A stretch of DNA of 64,000 nt from Candidatus Thiodubiliella endoseptemdiera (GTDB lineage: Bacteria; Pseudomonadota; Gammaproteobacteria; PS1; Pseudothioglobaceae). Positions 50,537 to 61,101 of the stretch are shown here, in pieces. The position numbers and the translations under genes are program-made. The stretch's first letter is position 1; each line of letters starts with the position of its first letter. The notes beneath the pieces were generated by a model that was given only the letters and a program-made list of their open reading frames with translations, ran no database searches and had not been told where the DNA came from. The stretch lies in contig JACCHT010000001.1 in the NCBI GenBank assembly GCA_013416635.1, positions 806,001 through 870,000 of the forward strand, read 5' to 3'.

Positions 50537-51299
50537 ATGAAAACAAAAAGTATTATCAGTTTAGGGCTGTTGGCTGTTTTTATTCTTAGTGGATGTGTTC
50601 AGCAGATACGTCCATCATTAAGAACCCATCTAGGCACAGAAAGAATTTTTGATAAAAATTACAACCTTAATCAAAAACTGGTTGCATATGTCGGACAACC
50701 AATTGTTAAAGTAAAAGACTACAGGGTTAAAAAATTTAAAGCCAAACATATGAAAGCCTCAGAAGATTTTACAATATCTGGTGGACTTGTCACTATTCAA
50801 GGCGATAAAAATACTGATTACCGTGTCCGAGGAGAAACTACGATTGATAAAAAGTCTTATACAGTGGTTAATGTGCCTGGGAGTTATAGGGGTGCTGGAT
50901 TTGGTGTATTAGTTAAACCTGATGGAAGTGTCCACTCACAACTGTTAAATGACAATATTGTAATGTATTATACATTTAAACATGTACCTGAAAATTTGAA
51001 ATTTATAGCTTCACAAGAAGAAGAAATTGATGTCGGTGCTGGGTATTTGAATTATGAATTGGTTTATGGAGGAACAGATGGAAAGTCAATTACAATAACA
51101 TATCGTGAGTACACTAGTAAAGATTTGGCTACCCTTTCTTCCCAAAAAAGTTGTATACAGCTGAAAAACAAATCGCTTTAGAGATACAATTTTACAAATT
51201 CATGAAGTTACAAATGAAAAAATTGTCTACACAGTTAGCAATAGTAGATTAACTCGTTATCCGCCTGCGGCGTCTAACAAGCCAATCAACCCGACCTGA
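50537..51299 (+). CDS. Lipoprotein of unknown function, second cassette, two 1-base gaps near the 3' end
   Basis: The clear part is 214 residues. The lipoprotein signal is MKTKSIISLGLLAVFILSGCVQQ with lipobox LSGC. The mature part is rich in beta-type segments (SEDFTISGGLVTIQGDKNTDYRVRG and others). After SSQK the frame breaks; adding one A near 51145-51150 and one T near 51175-51177 continues it as KLYTAEKQIAFRDTILQIHEVTNEKIVYTVSNSRL to TGA 51297-51299 inside the next attC. GGAGAA precedes the start, 22 bp after attC 1. Outer-membrane or inner-membrane anchoring cannot be told. No family recognised. Confidence 0.65.
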
Positions 51300-51358
51300 G
51301 AATTTAAAATAGAGTAAACTCTAAATAATTACTAGGCGGTTATTGCCACGCGTTATAT
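51272..51358 (+). other. Candidate attC site 2, longer and more diverged
   Basis: Starts GTCTAAC (RYYYAAC), ends GCGTTATAT. The ends pair imperfectly (CCAAT-AACC-CC with GG-GGTTATTG). The inner loop AGAGTAAACTCT is itself palindromic. 87 bp. The lipoprotein frame ends inside it, as usual for cassettes. Confidence 0.6.
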
Positions 51359-51387
51359 TTATAATTAATCATACAGAGGGACACATT

Positions 51388-52027
51388 ATGACAAAAAGCA
51401 TGTTTCGTTATCGCACCAATTGTGATGCAGAATCTGATACACGAAACGATCAGACCAAATTCTAAAACATGTAATATCTCCTGCTGTAGATACTTGTTGG
51501 TTATAAAGCAGTTCGTGCAGACAAATATCTGAACCAGGTATGATTACTAGTCAGGTAATTCAAAAATTGTTGATGACACTCTTGTTATTGCAGATTTAAC
51601 AGAACACAACCCAAATGTTTTTATGAACTTGCAATTAGACATGCATAAAAACCACTGTACAATTATAAAAAAAGGTGAGCAAATACCCTTTGACGCTGCA
51701 GAACAAGAACAATTCATGTTGACCATCATGACTTAGATAGTGTCAGTCAGCAAAACTGAAATATTGCTCAAATTAAATCGTCCTGAGAGACTTCAATACT
51801 CTAGAAACTCCTATTTCAGGTTCTCTAGATTTACAAATGCTGAGGAGGCAAAGTGATAATCCTGAGCAAAAGGTCTCTAGCAGATGTACTTTCTGTAATT
51901 ACAGAATAAGGTTTCAGTGCTCGGTATGGAAAAGAATTAGATACCCTGAATCATTGATTCCTAGGGAATATTTTCATCACTTAGGTAGAGATAAGTCCAT
52001 GAGAAAAGGCATCAAGCAATGGAAATA
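51388..52027 (+). pseudogene. Nucleoside 2-deoxyribosyltransferase-like (putative NAD/nucleotide-hydrolase fold) protein, third cassette, many frame breaks
   Basis: Read across frames: MTKSMFRYRTNC, ESDTRNDQTK, LKHVISPAVDTC, YKAVRAD, ISEPGMITSQVIQK, VDDTLVIADLTEHNPNVF, YELAIRH and KGEQIPFD, then HHDLDSV, LETPIS, SLDLQMLR and NPEQ. The ADLTEHNPNVFYELAIRHA stretch is typical of a family of deoxyribosyltransferase-fold proteins found near defence genes. At least five single-base breaks are needed, so real decay is possible here. It starts 29 bp after attC 2 with AGAGGG as ribosome site. The family assignment is from memory of its motif and is tentative. Confidence 0.55.
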
Positions 52028-52149
52028 AACCATATTTTATCAAACATTGTAGAGTTAATATCTATTAAATAAACCTAAAGCGCAAAAACTAGTAGAATAT
52101 GAAGAGAATATGAGACGACTTAAACAGGTGATTCTTATGGAAAGGTTTG

Positions 52150-52910
52150 GAGAAAATAATGGGGACAGGCTACTTTTTATGATATAATTCCCCACTTTTA
52201 CCCCAACACTAAAATGCCACGCATACCAAGAGGTCAAACCCAAGGCGGAATCTATCATATTATCAATAGAGGAAATATGCGTATGCAAGTTTTTGATGAT
52301 GAGGATGATTACGAGTTTTTCCTAAAATTATTAAAAACAGGGCTAGAAAGAGAGAATATTGAGTTACACGCCTATTGCCTGATGCCTAATCACTTTCATT
52401 TATTACTTGTACCACAAGGTGAAAATAGTCTGAGTAAATTTATGCAATGGGTGATGACTTCTCATGTGCGTTATTATCATAATAAAAACAAAACTTCAGG
52501 ACATATTTGGCAAGGTAGATTTAAAAGTTTTATTGTTGAAAAAGACAGTTATTATCTAACTTTGATGCGCTATATAGAGGCTAATGCATTAAGGGCTGAT
52601 TTAAGCAAAACAGCACAAGATTGGCAATACGGGTCATTATCAGAAAGAGTTTTTAGAAATAGAAAGATATTGAACAAGCCTTATGGAGAACTAGATAACT
52701 GGGTGGAATATGTCAATACGCCACAAACTCAAAAAGAAATAGATAAAATCAGAAACAGTATTAATAGACAAGCACCACTTGGCAATGAAAACTGGGTTAT
52801 AAAAATGGCAAAGAAGCATGGTTTGCTGTCAACTCTAAAGGCTAGAGGAAGACCAAAAAATAAGAAAAACTATGATAAAAGTAGCCTGTCCCCATTTATT
52901 TTCTTAGCCT
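52150..52910 (+). mobile_element. RAYT element (REP-associated tyrosine transposase), most complete copy
   Basis: The coding frame is flanked by GGGGACAGGCTACTTTTTAT on the left and ATAAAAGTAGCCTGTCCCC on the right, an inverted pair, with a second CCTGTCCCC just after. The unit lies between the third and fourth cassettes and would have inserted there. Four other full or partial copies are in the window. Confidence 0.85.
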
Positions 52911-52939
52911 GTCCCCATTTATTTTCTGTAAACATATAA
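52214..52939 (+). CDS. REP-associated tyrosine transposase (Y1/HUH family)
   Basis: 241 residues, the only unbroken copy. MPRIPRGQTQGGIYHIINRGN is the typical RAYT start. The HUH motif is in YCLMPNHFHLLLVPQ (about residues 56-70), followed by HVRYYHNKNKTSGHIWQGRFKSF and the Tyr helix region LMRYIEANALRADL (about residues 118-131). The end RPKNKKN reads through into the flanking REP. A sister copy stops at KNKKKL, so one A is probably missing near 52865 and the true end is there. RAYTs nick REP hairpins and are thought to spread them. Confidence 0.92.
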   Translation: MPRIPRGQTQGGIYHIINRGNMRMQVFDDEDDYEFFLKLLKTGLERENIELHAYCLMPNHFHLLLVPQGENSLSKFMQWVMTSHVRYYHNKNKTSGHIWQGRFKSFIVEKDSYYLTLMRYIEANALRADLSKTAQDWQYGSLSERVFRNRKILNKPYGELDNWVEYVNTPQTQKEIDKIRNSINRQAPLGNENWVIKMAKKHGLLSTLKARGRPKNKKNYDKSSLSPFIFLACPHLFSVNI

Positions 52940-52962
52940 TTTTTCTAACTATAAAGTAATCT

Positions 52963-54632
52963 ATGAAATTAGAATTTAGACAAGAATATTTATCAATTAC
53001 CACTTTTAACCCAGTTGAATTGGAGTCACTCACAGTTTTAACAGGAGTTAACGGTTCAGGTAAAAGCCAGTTACTGGATGCAATTGCTAATAAATCAGTT
53101 GCCATTACAGAATGTGATAGTTTAAATATAGTTCACTTTAACTATGAAACATTTAAACTTGAAAATGAAAGTTCATTTAATGCTCAAAGCATAAGTACCG
53201 AAAAAGAGAATGCATGGTCATATTTCACAGAAAATATTAAGCCAAGTCTTACATCATGGAAAACCAACTTGAGATAGTCAAGCATCAATAATTAATGAAT
53301 GTAAAAGTAATAAGAAAATATATGGGAAGTTGCAAATAATACTATGCAACAATACAAAACTAATGTGAAAAATCTGTTTTCTAACCAAACACATAAAAAT
53401 AATCAGTTTGCTAGTGGAATTTATTCCATGGTAAAAAACAAGATAAATTTATTGATGATATTCAACATGATGAGTTTTTATCTAGGTATAAGCCTTATGC
53501 GTATAAAAACAACTTCCTTCCTAATCAGTTAGGCAAAGTAGTTTGGGATTACTACGCTAAATACAATAAAAATCAATTTCATATTTTCCAAAATAAAGAA
53601 CAAGGTGGATTTCACTACTCTATCAGAGAGTGAATTTATAGATATGCATGGTAAAAAACCTTGGGATGTCATTAATGATATTTTGTCAAGGTTTGACACC
53701 TTAACTTATCGAATTAATTCACCAGAAGGGCATGATTATTTTGGGAATTTCCACTTAACATTGAAACATATTAATAAACCAGGTGTCGAAATACCATTTT
53801 CAAGTTTATCATCTGGCGAAAAATACTTATGGCTTTGGTTGCGTCAATTTATAAGTCATCATCTGATGGCTATTTTCCAGATATATTACTTCTCGATGAA
53901 GTAGATGCATCTTTACATCCATCCATGATCAAAAATATGTTAAATGTAATAAATAACATTTTTTAAAAACAATATTAAAGTCATTCTTGTTACACACTCA
54001 CCAACAACTATCGCACTATCTCCAAGTAACTCTATTTTTGTTATGAATAAAGATGGTACTAATAGAATTGAGAAAAAATCAAAACAAGATGCACTGTCAA
54101 TACTAACGGAAGGTTACGCTACAATTGATGAAGGTCTTAAACTATTTGACCAAGCTTCTAAAAATAACATATCAATTATTACTGAAGGAAACAACGCACA
54201 ACTAATAAAAAAACAATTGAATTATTTCAGTATAAAAATATTGAGGTAGTTCAAGACCTAGAAAATATTACGGAAAGAATCAAATGAAAACCTTATTTGA
54301 TTTTTTCTCCAAAACAAAACATGATACAAAAAGTAGTGTTTGTATGGGACTGTGATGTTAGCCTCAACCTACAAGAAGCTAATGGTACATATCCTTATAT
54401 ATTAGATAGAAATGAAGGTAATAATATTGCAAGTAAGGGAATTGAAAATATGTTCTCTGAAGAGTTATTTTCTGGGTTTACTAATACAATCACTAGGTCA
54501 AAGGACATACAAAAACTGATTTTGATAGCAGTAGAAAAAGACTTTACAGATTTTATCCTATCAAGGAATGACCTAGATGACTTTATAAAATTTAAGCCTC
54601 TATTCACATATATCAATTCATTGTCTGACTAA
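52963..54632 (+). pseudogene. AAA/ABC-type ATPase (OLD-like, defence-type), fourth cassette, several frame breaks
   Basis: Frames in succession: Walker A in LTVLTGVNGSGKSQLLDAI (near 53040), LSSGEKYLWLWLRQF signature (near 53810), Walker B with D-loop in ILLLDEVDASLHPSM (near 53890), switch histidine in VILVTHSPTTIAL (near 53985), and a C-terminal domain SIITEGNNAQLIKK, then KVVFVWDCDV (54310-54355), which looks like a Toprim-type metal site. This order is seen in ATPase-nuclease proteins of phage defence. At least six breaks interrupt it. The last frame stops at 54632, 3 bp before an attC-like motif. Confidence 0.65.
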
Positions 54633-54634
54633 AA

Positions 54635-54680
54635 ATCTAACAAGGCGCTCGAGAAGACAAACTACCTTAGCGGTTGATTA
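54635..54680 (+). other. Partial attC-like site 3
   Basis: ATCTAACAAGGCGCTCGAG directly follows the stop of the ATPase gene and fits RYYYAAC plus the AAGGCG start common in attC sites. The right half is not recognisable; a RAYT element begins about 50 bp on. Possibly truncated. Confidence 0.45.
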
Positions 54681-54739
54681 AAATAATTAGGGTCAGAGTG
54701 TAATTAAAATAATGGGGCAGCAAAAATAATGGAAAAAAA

Positions 54740-55462
54740 TAATGGGGACAGGCTACTTTTATGATATAATTCCCACTTTTACCCCAACACTAAAATGCCA
54801 CGCATACCAAGAGGTCAAACCCAAGGCGGAATCTATCATATTATCAATAGAGGAAATATGCGTATGCAAGTTTTTGATGATGAGGATGATTACGAGTTTT
54901 TCCTAAAATTATTAAAAACAGGGCTAGAAAGAGAGAATATTGAGTTACACGCCTATTGCCTGATGCCTAATCACTTTCATTTATTACTTGTACCACAAGG
55001 TGAAAATAGTCTGAGTCAATTTATGCAATGGGTGATGACTTCATGGGGTATTATCATAAAAAACAAAACCTCAGGACATATTTGGCAAGGTAGATTTAAA
55101 AGTTTTATTGTTGAAAAAAGAAAGTTTTTATCTAACTTTGATGCGCTATATAGAGGCTAATGCGTTAAGGGCTGATTTAAGCAAAACAGCACAAGATTGG
55201 CAATACGGGTCATTATCAGAAAGAGTTTTTAGAAATAGAAAGATATTGAACAAGCCTTATGGAGAACTAGATAACTGGGTGGAATATGTCAATACGCCAC
55301 AAACTCAAAAAGAAATAGATAAAATCAGAAACAATATTAATAGACAAGCACCACTTGGCAATGAAAACTGGGTTATAAAAATGGCAAAGAAGCATGGTTT
55401 GCTGTCAACTCTAAAGGCTAGAGGAAGACCAAAAAATAAGAAAAAACTATGATAAAAGTAGC
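54740..55462 (+). pseudogene. RAYT transposase copy with frameshift
   Basis: ATG 54795 begins the same protein as 52214. The frame is lost after FIVEKRKF (about 55125) and continues in another frame from FYLTLMRYIEANALR to KNKKKL at 55452. HVRYYHN is replaced by the shorter WGII. REP motifs flank it on the left (54742). On the right the REP breaks off at GTAGCCTG (55463), where the IS3 element starts. Confidence 0.88.
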
Positions 55463-55515
55463 CTGAAACTCCCCCAATAAACTGGACACTAAATTTTAAC
55501 ATTTAGGAGTCCAAA

Positions 55516-55800
55516 ATGACAAGAAAATACACAGCCTTCACCAAAGCCTTTAAACTAGAAACCCTAGCACTAGCAAATCAACCAAATACTTGCATTGCAC
55601 AGCTTGCAAGAGATTTAGGTTTACGCAGAAACATGATCTACAAATGGAGGATTGAATTGAATCAAAAACAAGATAAAGCCTTTAAAAGAACCGCCGATAC
55701 TGCCAACACAAGCACATCACAAAGCAACACATTCGGCGTTATTAAAGCAAAAAAAAAACAACTTGAAAAAAGACCCAAACGGGCCCTCAAATGGAGGTAG
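55516..55800 (+). CDS. IS3-family OrfA (helix-turn-helix)
   Basis: 94 residues, MTRKYTAFTKAFKLETLALANQ with CIAQLARDLGLRRNMIYKWRIE as the helix-turn-helix. The end deviates (KRPKRALKWR), and a base is probably missing in an A run near 55750-55765 because the usual LKKENEILKKA coiled-coil end is shifted. OrfA and OrfB are normally joined by programmed -1 shifting. Confidence 0.82.
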   Translation: MTRKYTAFTKAFKLETLALANQPNTCIAQLARDLGLRRNMIYKWRIELNQKQDKAFKRTADTANTSTSQSNTFGVIKAKKKQLEKRPKRALKWR

Positions 55801-56790
55801 AAATCCTAAAAGGCTCAAGCTTCTTAAAAGGGTCAAAACAGTTAAGATTTAAGTTTATCGCCTCAGAGGCGATAAACTACCAATCACTGTTTTGTGTCGT
55901 GTAGCAGGTATCCAAGAGCGGATACTACTAGGGAAGCATACACCACAAAGCCCTAGAAGTAGGCAGAACGAAAAAAATCGTATTACAAATCATTCAAGCC
56001 TTTAAAAATAGTAGGCAAACTATGGTTCGCCTAGGATTTATCACGAACTAAAAGCCCAAGGCGTTAAGGTTAGCCTGAATAAAGTGGCGAGGCTGATGAA
56101 CAAGAACGACATATATGCCCATTTTAGTATTCGCCAAAAAAAGGCAAAAATACCTAGAAACAATATTAACTTTGCTAATAATATACTGAACAGGAATTTA
56201 TTGCAACAACACCCAAGCAAATGGGTAAGCGACTACCTTTGTTTGGACGCAGCAAGGTTGGTTGTATTTAGCAACTGTGATTGATTTATACTCACGCAAA
56301 GTTGCTGGTTGGTCAATGGGCAAGAATAATGACACAGCGCTCGTAATTGACGCCCGAGATGGCAATCAAAAAACAAGCCAAGACAACAGCAAGTATTACT
56401 GCATTCAGATCAAGGTTCTACTTACAGGGCTTATGAGTATTTAGCATTATTTAAAGCAAATAACATTACCCAAAGCATGAGTAGAAAGGAAATGCTATGA
56501 TAATGCAGTTGCTGAGAGCTTTTTAACACACTCAAAAACCCAGCTAGTCAATCAACAAACCTACCAAACCCAGAGCACAAGCAACAAGTGCAATCTTTGA
56601 ATATATTGAAGTGTTTTACAACAAGATTAGACGACATTCAACGATTGGTTATTATTCACCCAGTGATTATGAACGCGTTTTTTAAGGAGAATTACCCAAC
56701 CAACAAAAAACCTTTTTGGCTTAGTTGGGTTCTTCTAATTTGCAGCCCCCAAACCCATTGTTCAATCAAAAAAAACAAGGGTATAATTTA
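55801..56790 (+). pseudogene. IS3-family OrfB (DDE transposase), broken
   Basis: All parts of the integrase core can be read but in different frames: KGSSFLKGSKQLRFKFI, CRVAGIQERILLG-like, [57 protein letters not shown] and YEVFYNKIRRHSTIGY. Not functional as sequenced. Confidence 0.8.
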
Positions 56791-56844
56791 TTGAAGTGGT
56801 GTCCAGTCAATGGGGAACCGCAGCCTGTCCCCATTTATCAATTA

Positions 56845-56939
56845 TCGTATTACTTACTGCATGTGGTGAGCCAGAAGTTAAAGCAACCCCTATTGCACAC
56901 GATTTAATTGAGAACCCTGGTGCATTTAAGACTAAGTAA
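56845..56939 (+). pseudogene. 5'-truncated small lipoprotein
   Basis: The plus strand reads SIIVLLTACGEPEVKATPIAHDL... to KTK and stop. LTAC is a lipobox, but the signal peptide start is missing: the REP/IS3 sequence ends at about 56835 and has replaced it. It marks the right edge of the accessory region. Confidence 0.5.
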
Positions 56940-56941
56940 TT

Positions 56942-58270
56942 CTAATTAAGTGTTGCGGCTAACGCCTCAGCACTTTTTTGCACCAAATCTAAATTCTTGC
57001 CTTCAACCATCACTCGAATGAGTGGTTCAGTGCCAGAAGCACGAATTAATACTCTGCCAAATTCACCTAAAGCACTCTCCACTTTAATTTGTGTTTCTTT
57101 TAGTGCCTGATGCTGTGATAAATCCACTTTTTCTTTAATTTTGACATCGATTAATACCTGTGGGTATTTTTGTACTTCGGATTTTAATTCGCTTAGTGTT
57201 TTTCCGCTTTTAATTACTACTTCTAATACTTGCAAAGCAGCAATAATTGCATCACCTGATGTAGCTTGATTAAGGCAAATAATATGTCCTGAGCCTTCAC
57301 CACCAAGAATAGAATTGTGTTTTTGCATTTGTTCCATTACAAATCTATCTCCGACATCGGCTTCAATAAAGTTAATACCCAAATTTTGATAACCATGTTG
57401 CACACCAAGATTGGTCATTTTAGTGCCAACCACTGTATTGCTTGTTAACCGCTTTTGATTTTTCCATGCTTTAGCAATAATGAAAACTGACTCATCCCCA
57501 TCAATTAATTCACCTTGTGAATCTACCATCATTAAGCGGTCTCCATCGCCATCAAAAGCGATGCCTAAATCGGCTTTTTTTTCAAGTACAACTTCCTGTA
57601 ATTTTTTAGTATTCGTCGCACCACAATTCAAATTAATATTAAAACCATCAGGCTGATTATTGATAATAGTAATGTTAGCGCCCAACTCTGAAAATACATT
57701 TTCAGCGATATGGTAGGTTGCACCATTCGCACAATCTACCACGATATTCAAATTAGATAAATCAATGTCTTTGTCAAAAGAACGCTTACAAAAATCAATA
57801 TAACGACCCAAAGATTGCTCGTGACGCACTGCTTTGCCAATATTTTCACTGCTAACGCTGACCATCGGTTCGCTTAAACGCTTTTCTATGTCTTTTTGAT
57901 CTTGGTCGCTGAGTTTAAAGCCCTTATCAGAGAAAAATTTAACCCCATTATCTTGAAAATTATTGTGTGATGCACTGATAACAACGCCCACAGTAGCCCC
58001 ATAAGTTTGGGTTAAATAAGCAATTGCAGGGGTAGGCATCGGCCCCAAAAGCCCAACATCAACACCTGCAGATAAAAATCCCGCCTCCAATGCAGATTCA
58101 AATAAATAACCTGAAACACGGGTATCTTTGCCAATAACAACACTGGGATTTGCATGATTTTGTGCCAAAACTGAACCTACCGCCCAGCCTAATTTTAGGA
58201 AAAAATCTGCCGTGATTGGCTCAACACCGACTTCGCCCCGTATTCCATCTGTTCCAAAATAATTAACCAT
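56942..58270 (-). CDS. glmM: Phosphoglucosamine mutase
   Basis: 442 residues, family length. [20 protein letters not shown] start, the phosphoserine loop [19 protein letters not shown] (Ser near 103), the metal loop [14 protein letters not shown] and the substrate loop [10 protein letters not shown], and the phosphate loop [15 protein letters not shown]. It converts glucosamine-6-P to glucosamine-1-P for peptidoglycan. Start overlaps the folP stop. The ftsH-folP-glmM order is standard in gammaproteobacteria. Confidence 0.97.
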   Translation of the reverse strand: MVNYFGTDGIRGEVGVEPITADFFLKLGWAVGSVLAQNHANPSVVIGKDTRVSGYLFESALEAGFLSAGVDVGLLGPMPTPAIAYLTQTYGATVGVVISASHNNFQDNGVKFFSDKGFKLSDQDQKDIEKRLSEPMVSVSSENIGKAVRHEQSLGRYIDFCKRSFDKDIDLSNLNIVVDCANGATYHIAENVFSELGANITIINNQPDGFNINLNCGATNTKKLQEVVLEKKADLGIAFDGDGDRLMMVDSQGELIDGDESVFIIAKAWKNQKRLTSNTVVGTKMTNLGVQHGYQNLGINFIEADVGDRFVMEQMQKHNSILGGEGSGHIICLNQATSGDAIIAALQVLEVVIKSGKTLSELKSEVQKYPQVLIDVKIKEKVDLSQHQALKETQIKVESALGEFGRVLIRASGTEPLIRVMVEGKNLDLVQKSAEALAATLN

Positions 58271-59062
58271 TATCCAACCTTGTTTAATACCATTAATGCA
58301 TCTTTCATTTCTAAAACATCGTGTACACGCACAATATTTGCACCATTTTGCACCGCCATTATAGCCCCTGTAACACTACCTACCATCCTTTCCCCAATAT
58401 CTCTACCGCCAAGCATCTGCCCAATCATCGTTTTGCGTGACAATCCTGCCAACAAAGGTAAGCCAAAAAATTTAAACTCATCAAAGCGACGCAATATTTC
58501 TAAATTATGTTCATAGGTTTTCCGAAGCCAAATCCTGGGTCTAAAATCAATCTATTCTTACTAATGCCTGCATCAACACAGGCATTTATCCTGCGTTCGA
58601 AAAAGTATTTAATATCTTCTACCACATCACCATATACAGGATTATTTTGCATACTGCGTGGGGTGCCTTGCATATGCATCAGACACACATCAGATTTTAA
58701 ATCAGCCACAATTTCTAACGCCCCTTTTGCACTCAACGCACATACATCGTTAATAATATGTGCCCCTGCTTGAACAGCCTGTGTCATTACTTCTGGTTTT
58801 GAAGTGTCGATAGAAATCATAATATTTGTAGTTTTGGTAAGTGCTTCAATCACGGGAATGACACGCGACAATTCTTCTTCAAGGGAAACAGCATCAGCAT
58901 TTGGACGGGTAGATTCCCCACCAATATCAATAATATCAGCCCCTTGCTCAATCATCTGCTGTGCGTTTTGAATAGCATCTGCACATCAAAATGCTGACCA
59001 CCATCAAAAAAAGAATCGGGCGTTACATTCAAAATACCCATAATTTTAGGCTGAGTAGCCAT
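58270..59062 (-). CDS. folP: Dihydropteroate synthase, split by two 1-base frameshifts
   Basis: About 264 residues after repair. From ATG 59060-59062: [27 protein letters not shown]; one base added near 58982-58984 gives [27 protein letters not shown]. The main frame continues with [23 protein letters not shown] and [11 protein letters not shown]. One A added at the run 58518-58521 gives [15 protein letters not shown], then [15 protein letters not shown]. It makes dihydropteroate in folate synthesis and is the sulfonamide target. The enzyme is essential without a folate supply. Confidence 0.92.
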
Positions 59063-59068
59063 CGTGTT

Positions 59069-60994
59069 TTAGGCGACTTGTTCGTTTAAAGGGCTTTCAC
59101 CACCTTTACTACCACCATCGCCTGACACCTCAGTATCAACATCAAGCCCTTTGCCTAATTCGGTGGAGGCAACTTCGGAATCAACAATTACTGCAGCTTC
59201 ACGCATTGGTTTTCTTGCCATTAAGTCGTCGATTTGGTCTTTGTCAATGGTTTCAAATTCCATTAGTGCTTCGGTCATTGTATGCAGAATATCGACATTG
59301 TCTTCTAATATTTTTAGTGCGATTGCGTAGTTTACATCGATAATTTTACGAATTTCAATATCAACTACTTTGAAAGTGTCTTCTGAGATATGCTTGTGTT
59401 TGGTTACTTGCTTACCTAAGAAAACTTCGCCTTCTTCTTCTCCGTATGATAGAGGGCCTAGTGCTTTGGACATCCCCCATTGTTTGACCATTTTGTGTGC
59501 GATTTCGGTGGCGCGTTCGATGTCGTTACTTGCACCTGTTGTTACAGCATCATCGCCATAAATCAAACCTTCAGCAATGCGACCGCCAAATAATGAGGAG
59601 ATTTGTGAGTTTAACTTGCGTTTTGAAATGCTATAACTGTCTTTTTCTGGCAGGAACATTGTTACCCCTAATGCACGGCCTCTGGGGATAATGCTGACTT
59701 TGTAAACAGGGTCGTGTTCGGGAACTAAACGACCGACAATTGCGTGTCCTGCTTCGTGATAAGCGGTCATTTTCTTCTCAGTTTCGTCCATTGCCATTGA
59801 CTTTCGTTCGGCACCCATCATAATCTTATCCTTAGCTTTTTCAAACTCTTGCATACCGACTAGTTCTTTGTCCTTACCTGCTGTAATCAACGCCGCCTCA
59901 TTGCACAAATTCGCCAAATCTGCACCTGAAAATCCAGGTGTGCCTTTGGCGATATCAACAGATTTAACATTTTTAGCAATCGGTAATTTTTGCATATGCA
60001 CTTTTAAAATCGCATCACGACCATTAATATCTGGCAGCCCTACCATTACTTGGCGGTCAAAACGACCTGGTCTTAACAATGCAGGGTCTAGCACATCAGG
60101 GCGGTTAGTTGCGGCAATGACGATAATGCCTTCAGAGCCTTCAAAGCCATCCATTTCAACCAACATTTGATTTAGCGTTTGTTCGCGTTCGTCGTGACCA
60201 CCGCCCATGCCGGCACCCCGTTGGCGACCAACTGCATCAATTTCATCAATAAAGATAATGCAAGGTGCATTCTTTTTTGCCTGCTCAAACATATCACGCA
60301 CACGAGATGCACCAACACCCACAAACATTTCTACAAAATCAGAGCCTGAAATGAAGAAAAATGGCACTTGTGCTTCACCTGCGATGGCTTTGGCTAATAG
60401 AGTTTTACCCGTGCCTGGGGGTCCAACTAATAACACGCCTTTAGGGATTTTTCCGCCGACTTTGGTGAATTTACCGGGTTCGGATAAAAAGTCCACCAAT
60501 TCTTTAACATCTTCTTTGGCCTCTTCCACACCTGCTACATCTTTGAAAGTAACATTGGTTTCATCTTTGGGAATTAATCTCGCCTTAGATTTGCCAAAAC
60601 TCATTGGGTTTTTCCCACCCATTGCACCGCCAGCACCCTTCATTGTGTAAAGAATCACACCGATTAACAATAAAATCGGCGCTAAAGAAATAATTAATTG
60701 CTTAAAAAATCCCTCTTTTTCAGGGGGTTTGGCGATCACATCCACGCCATTATTGAGCAAATCGCCCATCAAGCCCAAGTCACCAGGACTATAAGTTGAA
60801 AACTGTTCACCACCGACACCCGTGCCAGTAATACGACTACCTGCAATGGTTACATTAGAAACATCCCCCTGCTTAACACTTTGAATAAACTGAGAATAAG
60901 TGATATCGGTTTTTTCTTCTTTTGACTGAAACTGACTATAAAGTGAGCTCGCCACACTACCCAAAACCAACCAAAATAATAAACTTTTCAACAT
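59069..60994 (-). CDS. ftsH: ATP-dependent zinc metalloprotease FtsH
   Basis: 641 residues from ATG 60992-60994 ([22 protein letters not shown]). Two membrane helices (about residues 1-20 and 97-115) enclose a periplasmic domain. The AAA domain has Walker A GPPGTGKT, Walker [13 protein letters not shown], the pore FVGVG and [23 protein letters not shown]. The zinc site is [11 protein letters not shown] with the distal Asp in the protease domain. It degrades LpxC, sigma-32 and SsrA-tagged membrane proteins. An extra in-frame ATG lies 30 bp upstream, but homology starts here. Confidence 0.97.
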   Translation of the reverse strand: MLKSLLFWLVLGSVASSLYSQFQSKEEKTDITYSQFIQSVKQGDVSNVTIAGSRITGTGVGGEQFSTYSPGDLGLMGDLLNNGVDVIAKPPEKEGFFKQLIISLAPILLLIGVILYTMKGAGGAMGGKNPMSFGKSKARLIPKDETNVTFKDVAGVEEAKEDVKELVDFLSEPGKFTKVGGKIPKGVLLVGPPGTGKTLLAKAIAGEAQVPFFFISGSDFVEMFVGVGASRVRDMFEQAKKNAPCIIFIDEIDAVGRQRGAGMGGGHDEREQTLNQMLVEMDGFEGSEGIIVIAATNRPDVLDPALLRPGRFDRQVMVGLPDINGRDAILKVHMQKLPIAKNVKSVDIAKGTPGFSGADLANLCNEAALITAGKDKELVGMQEFEKAKDKIMMGAERKSMAMDETEKKMTAYHEAGHAIVGRLVPEHDPVYKVSIIPRGRALGVTMFLPEKDSYSISKRKLNSQISSLFGGRIAEGLIYGDDAVTTGASNDIERATEIAHKMVKQWGMSKALGPLSYGEEEGEVFLGKQVTKHKHISEDTFKVVDIEIRKIIDVNYAIALKILEDNVDILHTMTEALMEFETIDKDQIDDLMARKPMREAAVIVDSEVASTELGKGLDVDTEVSGDGGSKGGESPLNEQVA

Positions 60995-61101
60995 AATAAA
61001 AATCAATAAAAAATAAGAAAACAAATATACCCTATTCTGCTTGTAACCATTGTAAAATTATTGCAAATTCACAACTATTTTTTTAAACTAAAAATAAAAC
61101 C

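Larger units (their letters stand above)
55466..56815 (+). mobile_element. IS3-family insertion sequence, transposase degraded
   Basis: Left end CCCCCAATAAACTGGACACT, right end GTGGTGTCCAGTCAATGGGG; TGGACAC is inverted between them. OrfA is readable (55516-55800). OrfB is broken but shows [47 protein letters not shown] and YNKIRRHSTIGYYSPSDYE, the DDE catalytic core. The element sits exactly inside the right REP of the preceding RAYT. Confidence 0.88.

Noticed and set aside
51241..51275. GTTATCCGCCTGCGGCGTC as a further complete attC
   Set aside because: No paired left and right core of proper spacing. I kept only the longer candidate starting at GTCTAAC.
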